In this document: positions 56,881 to 64,000 of the stretch, in pieces
Numbering within the stretch: position 1 is the stretch's first letter
How the letters are laid out: every line of letters starts with the position of its first letter
Assembly: GCF_002846495.1 (NCBI RefSeq)
Contig: NZ_PJNE01000001.1
Span: 682,001-746,000 of the forward strand
DNA: 64,000 bases
Direction of reading: 5' to 3'
Source of the DNA: Phycicoccus duodecadis
GTDB lineage: Bacteria; Actinomycetota; Actinomycetes; Actinomycetales; Dermatophilaceae
Made by a program: the position numbers and the translations under genes
Notes under the pieces: generated by a model
The model's database searches: none
What the model was told of the DNA's origin: nothing
Seen by the model: only the letters and a program-made list of their open reading frames with translations

Positions 56881-58098
56881 TCAGCGGCGGCGCTTGGTGA
56901 GGTCGACGCTGCCCGGGAAGCTGCCCTCGCCCGGCCGCAGCCGGTAGCCCGCCCGCCGGTAGCGCCGGATGTTGCCCTCGCTCACCCGGCCGGTGTTGAT
57001 CCAGTAGGTGGCGACGGAGTCGGGGGCACCGGCCTCGGCCAGCCCCAGCAACGCCCGGCCGAGCCCGCGCCCCTGCAGGTCGGGCGCCACCATCAGCCGG
57101 CCCGACTCCCACACGCTCGGGTCGCCGGGGCGCACCCGGCCGCGCACCGACCCCACGGGCCGTCCGGGGCCGCCCCCCGCGGACGGCGTCCGGACGACCC
57201 AGGTGGTCCACTCCCCCAGCCCGCGCACGACGTCGTCGAGCCCCTCGTCGAGCGGCGGGATGCGCCACGAGCCCGAGACGCGGCCCTCCGGCATCCAGCA
57301 CGCGCGCTGCAGCACGAGCAGCTCCGGCGCGTCGGCCGGCACCGCCACCGTGACCTCCAGGTCGTCGAGGCCGCCCACCGTCGCGGCCACCGCGACCAGG
57401 TCGGGGCGGCGCGCAGCGGTGCGGGCCACCCGCTCGTCGTGCCGCCAGCGCGCGATCGCCCCGTGGTCGCCCGACAGCAGCACGGGGGGCACGTCGCGCA
57501 CGGTGTCACCGTCGGCCCAGGACGCCGGCCGGGTGTACACCGGGTACTCGAGCAGGCCGCCCTCGTGCGACTCCTCGACGAGGGACGCGGCGTTGCCGAC
57601 GACCCCGGGCAGCAGGCGTGCGACGGCCTCGACCATCGCCAGCACGGCGACCTCGCCCCCGTTGAGGACGTAGTCGCCGAGCGAGACCACCGTGACCGGC
57701 ATCCGCGCGGCGGCGTGCTCGTAGACGCGCTCGTCGATGCCCTCGTACCGCCCGCACGCGAAGGCCAGCCACGGCTCGGCGGCCAGCCGGTGCGCCATCG
57801 CCTGGGTGAACGGCACCCCGCCGGGCCCGGGCACCAGCAGGTGCGGCACGGCCGCGTCGGGCCCGGCCCCGTCGGAGACCACGTGGTCCAGCGCCGCCGC
57901 CCAGGGCTCGGGCTTCATGACCATCCCGGCCCCGCCGCCGAACGGGCTGTCGTCGACCGTGCGGTGCCGGTCGGAGGTGAACTCGCGCAGGTCGTGCACG
58001 TGCAGGGCAAGCAGGCCGTCACGCCGGGCCCTGCCGATCAACGACAGGTCGAGCGGGGCCAGGTACTCCGGGAAGATCGAGACGACGTCGAGGCGCAC
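56881..58098 (-). CDS. trmD: tRNA (guanine(37)-N1)-methyltransferase fused to a GNAT acetyltransferase domain
   Basis: A 405-residue protein. Residues 1-240 are TrmD, which methylates N1 of G37 beside the anticodon to prevent frameshifting: [60 protein letters not shown] and [12 protein letters not shown]. Residues ~250-405 form a GNAT domain with the acetyl-CoA loop [19 protein letters not shown] and [23 protein letters not shown] at the end. TrmD alone is about 230-250 residues, so this is a genuine fusion without a stop between. It is 3 nt after rimM. The acetylated substrate is unknown; a link to tRNA or ribosome modification is plausible. Confidence 0.93.
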   Translation of the reverse strand: MRLDVVSIFPEYLAPLDLSLIGRARRDGLLALHVHDLREFTSDRHRTVDDSPFGGGAGMVMKPEPWAAALDHVVSDGAGPDAAVPHLLVPGPGGVPFTQAMAHRLAAEPWLAFACGRYEGIDERVYEHAAARMPVTVVSLGDYVLNGGEVAVLAMVEAVARLLPGVVGNAASLVEESHEGGLLEYPVYTRPASWADGDTVRDVPPVLLSGDHGAIARWRHDERVARTAARRPDLVAVAATVGGLDDLEVTVAVPADAPELLVLQRACWMPEGRVSGSWRIPPLDEGLDDVVRGLGEWTTWVVRTPSAGGGPGRPVGSVRGRVRPGDPSVWESGRLMVAPDLQGRGLGRALLGLAEAGAPDSVATYWINTGRVSEGNIRRYRRAGYRLRPGEGSFPGSVDLTKRRR

Positions 58099-58101
58099 GG
58101 C

Positions 58102-58641
58102 TCAGCCCTCGAGGTCGAACAACCCGGCGGGTGCGTCGAGGACGAGGCGGCCGGCGGCGAGGTCGACCTCGGGGACGAGCGCGGCCACGAAGGGCACCTG
58201 CCCCTCGCGCCCGTCGGCCAGGCGCACGACCAGGCGGTCCTGCGCGGCACCGACCACGAGGGCGACGACCTCGCCGAGGGGCGCGCCCGCGGGGTCGACG
58301 ACCGCCAGCCCCACCAGGTCGCGCTCGGCGAAGGTGTCGGCCTCGTCGTCGGCCGGCTCACCGAGCTCGGAGGCGTCGATGACGAGGCGGGTGCCGCGCA
58401 GGCCCTCGGCGCCGGTGCGGTCGGGGATCTCCTCGAACGCCAGCAGCCACACGCCCTGGTGCACCCGGGTCGAGCGGATGGTGAGGGCGCGCGGGACCCC
58501 GGTGCCCTCGCCGGCCTCGGTGGCCAGCACGGTGCCGTCGGCGAAGCGCCGCTCCGGCTCGTCGGTGTGCAGCTGCACGGTGACCTCACCGCGCAGCCCG
58601 TGGGGCTTGCCGATCCGGGCGAGCACGACCTGGTCGCTCAC
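58102..58641 (-). CDS. rimM: Ribosome maturation factor RimM
   Basis: A 179-residue RimM, a 16S processing factor that binds S19. Family segments: VVLARIGKPHGLRGEVTVQL, EGLRGTRLVID and a C-terminal PRC-barrel with VPFVAALVPEVDLAAG. The GTG at 58641 has GAGGAGGAG upstream. It follows khpA after a 136-nt gap containing a strong hairpin, and precedes trmD. Confidence 0.95.
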   Translation of the reverse strand: MSDQVVLARIGKPHGLRGEVTVQLHTDEPERRFADGTVLATEAGEGTGVPRALTIRSTRVHQGVWLLAFEEIPDRTGAEGLRGTRLVIDASELGEPADDEADTFAERDLVGLAVVDPAGAPLGEVVALVVGAAQDRLVVRLADGREGQVPFVAALVPEVDLAAGRLVLDAPAGLFDLEG

Positions 58642-58720
58642 GGTCTCCTCCTCGGGGACGACGGTGGGTGGGGCGCCGCCGCACCCGACGGCCGGTACGG
58701 CGCCGCGGGCTGGGACGACG

Positions 58721-58765
58721 ACGGCGGGGTGCCCCGGGGAGTCTCCTCCCGGCACACCCCGCCGT
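58721..58765 (-). terminator. Strong hairpin between khpA and rimM (terminator/attenuator)
   Basis: ACGGCGGGGTG at 58721-58731 pairs with 58755-58765 (11 bp), with an inner GGGA/TCCC pairing. It begins 13 nt after the khpA stop and lies in the largest gap of the operon. No U-tract follows. Confidence 0.5.
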
Positions 58766-58777
58766 GGGGGACGCGGG

Positions 58778-59020
58778 TCAGCGGACCCGGTCGGTGTCGA
58801 CGATGTCGATGCGGACCTGACGGCCACCCGAGAGGGCGCCCATCACGGTGCGCAGGGCGCTCGCGGTGCGGCCGGAGCGGCCGATGACGCGACCGAGGTC
58901 CTCGGGGTGCACGCGCACCTCGAGCAGCTCGCCGCGACCGCGGTCACGCCGACGGACCTGGACCTCGTCCTTGTGGTCGACGATGCCCGTGACGAGGTGC
59001 TCGAGAGCCTCCTCGAGCAC
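58778..59020 (-). CDS. khpA: KH-domain RNA-binding protein KhpA
   Basis: An 80-residue protein that is one KH domain, with the RNA-binding GxxG loop in VIGRSGRTASALRTV. KhpA (with KhpB) binds many RNAs and affects cell size and division in Gram-positive bacteria. It starts 2 nt after rpsP, in the conserved rpsP-khpA-rimM-trmD order. Confidence 0.93.
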   Translation of the reverse strand: MLEEALEHLVTGIVDHKDEVQVRRRDRGRGELLEVRVHPEDLGRVIGRSGRTASALRTVMGALSGGRQVRIDIVDTDRVR

Positions 59021-59022
59021 GG

Positions 59023-59580
59023 TCAGGCCTTCTCGCCCGCGACGTCCGCGTCGGCGTCGGTGCTGTCGGTGGCGGCGGCGCCGGAGTCGGTGTCGGCAGC
59101 GGCGGGCGCCTCGTCGGCCTTCGGCTCCTCGACCTTGGCGTCCTCGGTCTTGGCCTCCTCGGCCTTCGGCTCCTCGGCGGCGGCCTTGGCCGGGCGCTTC
59201 TTCGGGGTGGTGGCCCCGGAGCCGTCGTCGGAGGTCTTGCCGGCGGCGGCGAGCGCGGCCTCGTAGAGCTCCTTCTTGGAGGTCTTCGGCGCGGCGACGC
59301 GCAGGGTGCCCTCGGTGCCGGGCTCGCCCTTGTACTTCTGCCAGTCACCCGTGATCTTCAGCAGGGCGGCGACGGCCTCGGTGGGCTGGGCGCCGTTGCC
59401 GAGCCAGTACTGGGCCCGCTCGCTGTCGATCTGGATGACCGAGGGCTCCTCGGTGGGGTGGTACTTGCCGATCTCCTCGATCGCCCGGCCGTCCCGCTTG
59501 GTGCGGGAGTCCATGACGACGACGCGGTAGAACGGAGCGCGGATCTTGCCCATGCGCTTGAGGCGGATCTTGACGGCCAC
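59023..59580 (-). CDS. rpsP: 30S ribosomal protein S16 with long acidic C-terminal tail
   Basis: A 185-residue S16; the core is only about 80-110 residues ([40 protein letters not shown]). After about residue 120 a basic/Ala stretch leads into a tail of Glu, Ala, Asp and Thr ending in GEKA. S16 is an early 30S assembly protein. The GTG at 59580 (VAVKIRL) follows AGGAGACC. The tail resembles the rpsB tail in composition and in its EKA ending. Confidence 0.96.
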   Translation of the reverse strand: MAVKIRLKRMGKIRAPFYRVVVMDSRTKRDGRAIEEIGKYHPTEEPSVIQIDSERAQYWLGNGAQPTEAVAALLKITGDWQKYKGEPGTEGTLRVAAPKTSKKELYEAALAAAGKTSDDGSGATTPKKRPAKAAAEEPKAEEAKTEDAKVEEPKADEAPAAADTDSGAAATDSTDADADVAGEKA

Positions 59581-59779
59581 GGTGTGGTCTCCTGGTGCGT
59601 TGTGAGCGCGGCGAGACCGCACGGATCGTGCGGGGGGCCGGATGCTCGGTGTAGGCGTCCGGTCCGTGCTGAGCTGAGGCGCTCGGCCGGACGGGTACAG
59701 CCCGCCATTCTGCCAGAGCCCGCCCGCGGGGCCGAATCGGGCGGGATGCCGTGGCGCCGGGCCGTCCTCGCCGCCGGCC

Positions 59780-60244
59780 TCAGCGGTTGCGCCAGGCGTC
59801 CGGCTCCTCGACCAGGGCCCGCACGTGCCGCGGCAGGTCGCCGTCGAGGACGTCGGCCAGGGTGGTGCGGTCGAGGACGTCCCGCAGGCTCGAGCGGACG
59901 GCCACCCACAGCGACGGCAGGTGCTGGGCGACGCCCTCGTAGGCGGTGTCCTGCGGGCGCAGCCCGCGCACCTCGGCCAGCGGCCCGTCGACCGCCCGGA
60001 ACACGTCGCCCAGGGTCACCTCGGTGGCCGGCAGGGCCAGCACGTAGCCGCCGTGCGCCCCGCGGCGGCTCAGCACCAGCCCGGCCCCCCGCAGGTCGGC
60101 GACCACCGCCTCGAGGAACTTGCGCGGCAGGTCCTGGCGGCGCGCCAGTGCCTCGACGCTCACCGGGCCCGCGTCGTCGCGATGGGCCGCGGCCAGGGTG
60201 AGCATCGCCCGGACGGCGTAGTCGGTGCGGGCGGAGATGTCCAC
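59780..60244 (-). CDS. Rrf2-family transcriptional regulator without cluster cysteines
   Basis: A 154-residue Rrf2 regulator: [19 protein letters not shown] and the winged helix [20 protein letters not shown] with [16 protein letters not shown]. It has no cysteine, so it cannot hold the Fe-S cluster of IscR or NsrR and is more like the CymR type, which senses metabolites or a partner enzyme of sulfur metabolism. It is divergent from a TauE/SafE permease, with tandem operator-like repeats between them. CACGAT ends six bases before the GTG at 60244. Confidence 0.9.
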   Translation of the reverse strand: MDISARTDYAVRAMLTLAAAHRDDAGPVSVEALARRQDLPRKFLEAVVADLRGAGLVLSRRGAHGGYVLALPATEVTLGDVFRAVDGPLAEVRGLRPQDTAYEGVAQHLPSLWVAVRSSLRDVLDRTTLADVLDGDLPRHVRALVEEPDAWRNR

Positions 60245-60320
60245 GACCGCATCGTGGCACAGCACCCGGCCCGGTCCGCGGGCGTCGACCACGGCCGGCC
60301 GGGTCTTGCGGACCAGGAAG

Positions 60321-60365
60321 TCCTACCGATACAGTCGGATTTAATTCCTACTGAACAGATCGGAT
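60321..60365. promoter_or_regulatory. Two tandem 20-bp operator-like repeats
   Basis: Sites at 60321-60340 and 60346-60365 both begin TCCTAC and end TCGGAT, agreeing at 14 of 20 positions, with starts 25 bp apart. The first contains the inverted arms CCGA/TCGG. They lie in an AT-rich patch ending 8 nt before the permease ATG, so bound protein would block its promoter. The divergent Rrf2 regulator is the obvious candidate. Confidence 0.55.
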
Positions 60366-60372
60366 ATCAACG

Positions 60373-61302
60373 ATGCGCAAGCTGGTCCTGCTGGCACTGG
60401 TCGGGCTCGGCGCCCAGCTCGTCGACGGCTCCCTCGGGATGGCCTACGGGGTCACCTCCGCCACCCTGCTGCTGGCCATCGGCACCAACCCGGCCGCCGC
60501 CTCCGCCACCGTCCATCTCGCCGAGATCGGCACCACCCTGGCCTCGGGCGCCTCCCACTGGAGGTTCGGCAACGTCGACTGGGGCGTCGTCGTCCGCATC
60601 GGCATCCCGGGTGCGGTCGGCGCGTTCGCCGGCGCGACCTTCCTGTCGAGCCTCGACACCTCGGTCGCGGCCCCGGTGATGTCGCTGCTCCTGCTCGCCC
60701 TCGGCACGTACGTGCTGGTCCGCTTCACCGTCCGGGGCCTGCGGCGGGACCGTCTGGGCGCCCCGCTCCGGAGCCGCTTCCTCGCCCCCCTCGGCCTCGT
60801 CGCCGGCTTCGTCGACTCCACCGGCGGGGGCGGCTGGGGGCCGGTCGGCACGCCGGCGCTCCTCGCGAGCGGCCGCCTGGAACCGCGCACGGTCGTCGGC
60901 TCGATCGACACCAGCGAGTTCCTCGTGTCGGTCGCCGCGAGCGTCGGCTTCCTCCTCGCCCTGGGCTCGAAGGGCATCGACGTCACCTGGGTCCTGGCGC
61001 TGCTCGCCGGCGGTCTCGTCGCCGCGCCCGTCGCGGCCTGGCTCGTGCGCAAGGTGCCGCCGCGCGTCCTCGGCTCGGCCGTGGGCGGCGTCATCGTGCT
61101 GACCAACAGCCGCACCCTCCTCAAGAGCGACTGGGTCGGCGCCTCGGAGGGCACGCGCTGGCTCGTCTACGCCGGGCTGTACCTCGCCTGGGCGGGCGCC
61201 GTCGCCTGGTCGGTGCGGGCGCACCGGGCCGAGGTCGCCGGGCTCGACCGCGAGCTGGCCGCGCTCGAGGACGCCCAGGACGCGGGCGCGTCGCGCGGCT
61301 GA
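60373..61302 (+). CDS. TauE/SafE (TSUP) family permease under probable Rrf2 control
   Basis: A 309-residue membrane protein with about eight helices. The first repeat starts ALVGLGAQLVDGSLGMAYGV and the second has LVAGFVDSTGGGGWGPVGTP, the TSUP signature. A charged C-terminal tail (DRELAALEDAQDAG) follows the last helix. The family moves sulfite, thiosulfate or related anions. The divergent cysteine-free Rrf2 regulator supports a sulfur compound as substrate. It is longer and clearly different from the permease at 11632. Confidence 0.9.
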   Translation: MRKLVLLALVGLGAQLVDGSLGMAYGVTSATLLLAIGTNPAAASATVHLAEIGTTLASGASHWRFGNVDWGVVVRIGIPGAVGAFAGATFLSSLDTSVAAPVMSLLLLALGTYVLVRFTVRGLRRDRLGAPLRSRFLAPLGLVAGFVDSTGGGGWGPVGTPALLASGRLEPRTVVGSIDTSEFLVSVAASVGFLLALGSKGIDVTWVLALLAGGLVAAPVAAWLVRKVPPRVLGSAVGGVIVLTNSRTLLKSDWVGASEGTRWLVYAGLYLAWAGAVAWSVRAHRAEVAGLDRELAALEDAQDAGASRG

Positions 61303-61306
61303 GCGG

Positions 61307-62392
61307 TCAGCCGACGGGCCGCCCCCGCAGCACGACCAGGGTGGGGTGGGCCAGCACGCCGACGTCCTCGCGCGGGTCGGCGGGGTACACGACGAGGTCG
61401 GCCTCCTCCCCCTCCCCCAGGCCCGGGCGTCCCAGCCACGCGCGAGCGCCCCAGGTGGCGGCGTCGAGGGCGTCCAGCGTCGAGAACCCGCAGCGGGTGA
61501 GCCGCTCGACCTCCTGCCCGACCAGCCCGTGCGGCAGCGAGCCCCCGGCGTCGGTGCCGACGTAGACCGCGACGCCGGCCTCGCGGGCGGCCGCCACCGT
61601 CTCGTACCGGCGCGCGTGCAGGTCGAGCATGTGCCGGTGGTAGGCCGGGAACTTCTCGCGGGCCGGCTCGGCGATGCGCGGGAAGGTGTCGATGTTGACC
61701 AGGGTCGGCACGACGGCGATGCCCTGCCGGGCGAACGCCTCGATGCTGTCGGGGACCAGACCGGTGGCGTGCTCGACGCAGTCGGTGCCGGCGGCGGCGA
61801 GGTCGTGCAGGCTCTGCTCGCCGAAGCAGTGGGCCGTGACGCGCGCGCCCTCCTCGTGCGCGGCGGCCACGGCCTCCGCCAGCACGTCGGCGGGCCAGCA
61901 CGGGGTGAGGTCGCCGGCGTCGCGGTCGATCCAGTCGCCGACGAGCTTGACCCATCCGTCGCCGGAGCGGGCCTCGAGCCGGACGCGCTCGACGAGGCCG
62001 TCGGGCTCGACCTCCCAGGCGAAGTCGCGGATGTAGCGCCGGGTGCGGGCGATGTGGCGGCCGGCCCGGATGATGCGGGGCAGGTCGGGCCGGTCGTCGA
62101 CCCACCGGGTGTCGGCGGCCGACCCGGCGTCGCGGATGAGGAGGGCCCCGGCGTCGCGGTCGCGCACGGCCTGGGCCTCGGTGGCGGGCCGGTCGACCGC
62201 CCCGTGCGCGTCGAGCCCGATGTGGCAGTGGGCATCGACCAGGCCCGGCAGCACCCAGCCGTCGACCGTGGTCACGTCGTGGTCGCCGACGGGCCGCTCG
62301 ACGGTGACGCGGCCGCCGAGCACCCAGGCCTCGGGCGCCTCCTCGTCACGGCCGAGCAGGACGGGACCCGTGAGATGCAGCACCGATGCCAT
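61307..62392 (-). CDS. Amidohydrolase family protein
   Basis: A 361-residue metal-dependent hydrolase. The first metal motif is GLVDAHCHIGLDAHG; further ligands are in VTAHCFGEQSLHDL and VEHATGLVPDS, and Asp in YVGTDAGGSLPHGLV. The end (GEGEEADLVVYPADP) is typical of the cyclic amidohydrolase / imidazolonepropionase-like group with a small beta-sandwich. The substrate cannot be named. TAGGGT six bases before the ATG at 62392 marks a leaderless start. It is convergent with the permease (4 nt between the genes). Confidence 0.88.
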   Translation of the reverse strand: MASVLHLTGPVLLGRDEEAPEAWVLGGRVTVERPVGDHDVTTVDGWVLPGLVDAHCHIGLDAHGAVDRPATEAQAVRDRDAGALLIRDAGSAADTRWVDDRPDLPRIIRAGRHIARTRRYIRDFAWEVEPDGLVERVRLEARSGDGWVKLVGDWIDRDAGDLTPCWPADVLAEAVAAAHEEGARVTAHCFGEQSLHDLAAAGTDCVEHATGLVPDSIEAFARQGIAVVPTLVNIDTFPRIAEPAREKFPAYHRHMLDLHARRYETVAAAREAGVAVYVGTDAGGSLPHGLVGQEVERLTRCGFSTLDALDAATWGARAWLGRPGLGEGEEADLVVYPADPREDVGVLAHPTLVVLRGRPVG

Positions 62393-62398
62393 GGGGCG

Positions 62399-62404
62399 AC
62401 CCTA
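62399..62404 (-). promoter_or_regulatory. -10 element (TAGGGT) of a probable leaderless promoter
   Basis: On the minus strand TAGGGT ends six bases before the amidohydrolase ATG. Confidence 0.45.
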
Positions 62405-62444
62405 GCGACGGAGCCACGGCGGGACCGTCACACGGCGCGTGGCA

Positions 62445-63287
62445 CTAGCCCGCCGCCGGGGCCCGCCCCAGGGTGTAGCGCATGTCCTGCCAGCTCACGA
62501 CCCGCCCGGTCCCGTCCCGGGCGCCGTCGAGGATGTCCGCGGCGCGGGCCAGCAGCCCGTCGCGCTCCGCCTCCGGCACGAGGGCCCACATCATCCGCTG
62601 GCCCGTGCTCATCGAGAACGCCTTCCAGCCCTCGACGTCGCCGTAGACCACCGGGACCCGGCGGGTCACCGTGCGGACGTCGGTGGCCCCGGCGCCGGCC
62701 AGCAGGGCCTCCATGCCGGCGTCGCTCGCGAAGGGGTCGTCCGGCCCCATCGCCTTCGGGTCGAGCATCGCCGGCGGCAGCCAGGGACGGAACAGCGCGT
62801 TGACCTCGGCGGCCGCGGGATGCTCGGCCCCGAACGTCGTGAGGCCGATGCGGCCGCCCGGGGCCAGCAGCCGGACCCACCGGGCGAGCGCCGCGGCGGG
62901 GTCCGGGAGGAAGAACAGGACCAGCGCCGACGCGACGAGGTCGAAGGACCCGGCGGGGAGGTCGGGGTCGGCGGCGTCCATCACCCGCACCCGGGCGTCG
63001 AGACCCTCGCGGGCGAGGAGGGCGCTGGTGTGCGCGACCATGGCCGGGCTGAGGTCGACCGCCTCGACCGTTCCGCTCGGCAGGACCGCACGGGCCAGCC
63101 CGGTGGTCACCGCGCCCCGGCCGCACCCGAGGTCGAGCGCCCGCTCACCCGGCTGCGGGGCGAGGGCCTCCAGCAGGCCCAGGGCCGCCGGGCCGAAGAA
63201 CGCCACCCCGCTCTGGTCATAGTCGTCGGCGACCGCGTCGAACGTCGCCCGCACCCGGGCGACCGGGTCCTGCCCCGCCGTGCTCAT
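62445..63287 (-). CDS. Class I SAM-dependent methyltransferase
   Basis: A 280-residue methyltransferase with motif I ALDLGCGRGAVTTGLA, the acidic VEAVDLSPAM and the post-motif FDLVASALVLFFLPDPAAAL. The pattern resembles UbiE/arsenite-type enzymes acting on small molecules. There is no membrane segment. Neighbours on both sides are single metabolic genes, so they do not point to a substrate. Confidence 0.87.
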   Translation of the reverse strand: MSTAGQDPVARVRATFDAVADDYDQSGVAFFGPAALGLLEALAPQPGERALDLGCGRGAVTTGLARAVLPSGTVEAVDLSPAMVAHTSALLAREGLDARVRVMDAADPDLPAGSFDLVASALVLFFLPDPAAALARWVRLLAPGGRIGLTTFGAEHPAAAEVNALFRPWLPPAMLDPKAMGPDDPFASDAGMEALLAGAGATDVRTVTRRVPVVYGDVEGWKAFSMSTGQRMMWALVPEAERDGLLARAADILDGARDGTGRVVSWQDMRYTLGRAPAAG

Positions 63288-63335
63288 GGGCCCGAGTATG
63301 GCCCTCGGGCCGCGCGTTGCCCAGGGGTCGGGCGC

Positions 63336-64000
63336 TCAGGCCGCGGGGCCCGGGTCGGCCGCCCGCAGCACCCGGCGCAGGGTCTCGACGACCACCTCGG
63401 GGGCGTCGGTGTGCACCCAGTGCGCGGCCCCGCGCACCCGCACCAGCCGGGTCCGGGGGAACAGCGCGCGCATCGCGGGCACGTCGTCGTCGCGGACGTA
63501 CTCGGACTCGGCGCCCGCCAGCCACACCACGGGGCCGTCCCACGAGACCTCACCGAGGTCGGGGAAGCCCGCGATGAGCGAGGCCGGCCCGCGCTCGGCG
63601 TCGCCGTGCACCAGGTCGAGGTTGGCCTGCCAGGACCAGTCGGTGCCCGAGCGCCGCAGGTTCTGCAGGAGGAAGGCCTTGACCGCGCGGTCGGGCTCCG
63701 CGAAGCGGGCCTCGGCGTCGGCACGGCTGGTCAGCTCGGCCAGCGGCAGGGCCCGCATCTCGCCGATGTAGCCGGTGAACCGGTCGAGGCTGCCGTACCC
63801 CTTGGGGGCGATGTCGACGACGACCAGGCTGGCGACGAGCTCGGGGTGCGTGAGCGCGAGCACCATCGAGACCTTGCCGCCGAGGCTGTGCCCCACCACG
63901 ACCCACTGCTCGCCCGGTGCCGCCGCCTCGAGGGTGGCCGCCACGGCGTCGGCGTACGCCTCGTACGAGAACTCCGCCGACCAGGGCGAGCGGCCGTGGT
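63336..64000 (-). CDS. Alpha/beta hydrolase, 5' end cut by window edge
   Basis: The frame is open to the window edge and continues upstream of the first in-frame GTG, reading HGRSPWSAEFSYEAYADAVA, which matches the family stretch before the nucleophile. The visible 221 residues contain the nucleophile elbow VGHSLGGKVSM and the C-terminal His in RGAAHWVHTDAPE. The catalytic acid probably lies in WLAGAESEYVRDDD. YbfF-type esterases look like this. The true start is beyond 64000. Confidence 0.88.
   Translation of the reverse strand, partial: HGRSPWSAEFSYEAYADAVAATLEAAAPGEQWVVVGHSLGGKVSMVLALTHPELVASLVVVDIAPKGYGSLDRFTGYIGEMRALPLAELTSRADAEARFAEPDRAVKAFLLQNLRRSGTDWSWQANLDLVHGDAERGPASLIAGFPDLGEVSWDGPVVWLAGAESEYVRDDDVPAMRALFPRTRLVRVRGAAHWVHTDAPEVVVETLRRVLRAADPGPAA

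Overview
The window reads as a contiguous piece of chromosome from a very high-GC Actinomycetota. The gene order of its housekeeping blocks is actinobacterial: dxr-rseP-ispG-GNAT-proS, cdsA-frr-pyrH, tsf-rpsB, xerC/dprA/comM/yraN, DUF2469-rnhB-lepB, and rplS / trmD-rimM-khpA-rpsP. Strong codon bias to G/C at third positions, frequent GTG starts and many apparent leaderless promoters (a TAnnnT hexamer usually 6 nt before the start codon) agree with this. A member of Micrococcales, perhaps Intrasporangiaceae or a relative, is my best guess; that placement is inference.

Layout. 0-8.4 kb: the 5' part of a Tat-exported molybdopterin oxidoreductase, a DUF255/YyaL thioredoxin-fold protein, a 468-base structured gene-free stretch, a PhzF-family enzyme, a small exported protein with an 11-nt-periodic triple repeat upstream, and a three-gene flavin electron-transfer operon (membrane ferric-reductase-like protein, FMN-binding exported protein, ApbE). 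8.5-13.2 kb: an amylosucrase, an AbiEi-like/DUF559 nuclease-like gene bracketed by two related palindromes, a TauE/SafE permease and a HAD hydrolase. 13.2-21 kb: proS, a DUF4081-type GNAT, ispG, rseP, dxr (MEP isoprenoid pathway plus site-2 protease) and a DnaB/RecA-like ATPase.

21-33 kb is a polyamine uptake and degradation locus: patD-potD-potA-potB-potC-saccharopine-dehydrogenase-like-gabD on the minus strand, divergent from an Lrp regulator, a class III aminotransferase and a PuuB-like FAD oxidase. Together these would import putrescine or spermidine and convert putrescine through aminobutyraldehyde and GABA to succinate.

33-47.5 kb: a LOG-family protein, rlmN, cdsA, frr, pyrH, an ABC-F ATPase, tsf, rpsB, an MFS exporter, a secreted repeat-rich protein, an aminotransferase and an M23 peptidase. 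47.5-59.6 kb is mostly one long minus-strand block for DNA uptake/processing, recombination, protein export and translation, with many 4-nt stop/start overlaps. It contains a TrmD-GNAT fusion and a miniature signal peptidase lacking the catalytic serine. 59.7-64 kb: an Rrf2 regulator divergent from a second TauE/SafE permease, with two tandem operator-like repeats between them, then an amidohydrolase, a methyltransferase and a truncated alpha/beta hydrolase.

No tRNA, rRNA, CRISPR array, insertion sequence or prophage is visible. The unexplained signals are mostly non-coding: three families of short intergenic repeats (10483/11554, 33021/56773, 46716/52944), the triple 11-nt repeat at 5515 and the tandem repeat at 60321.
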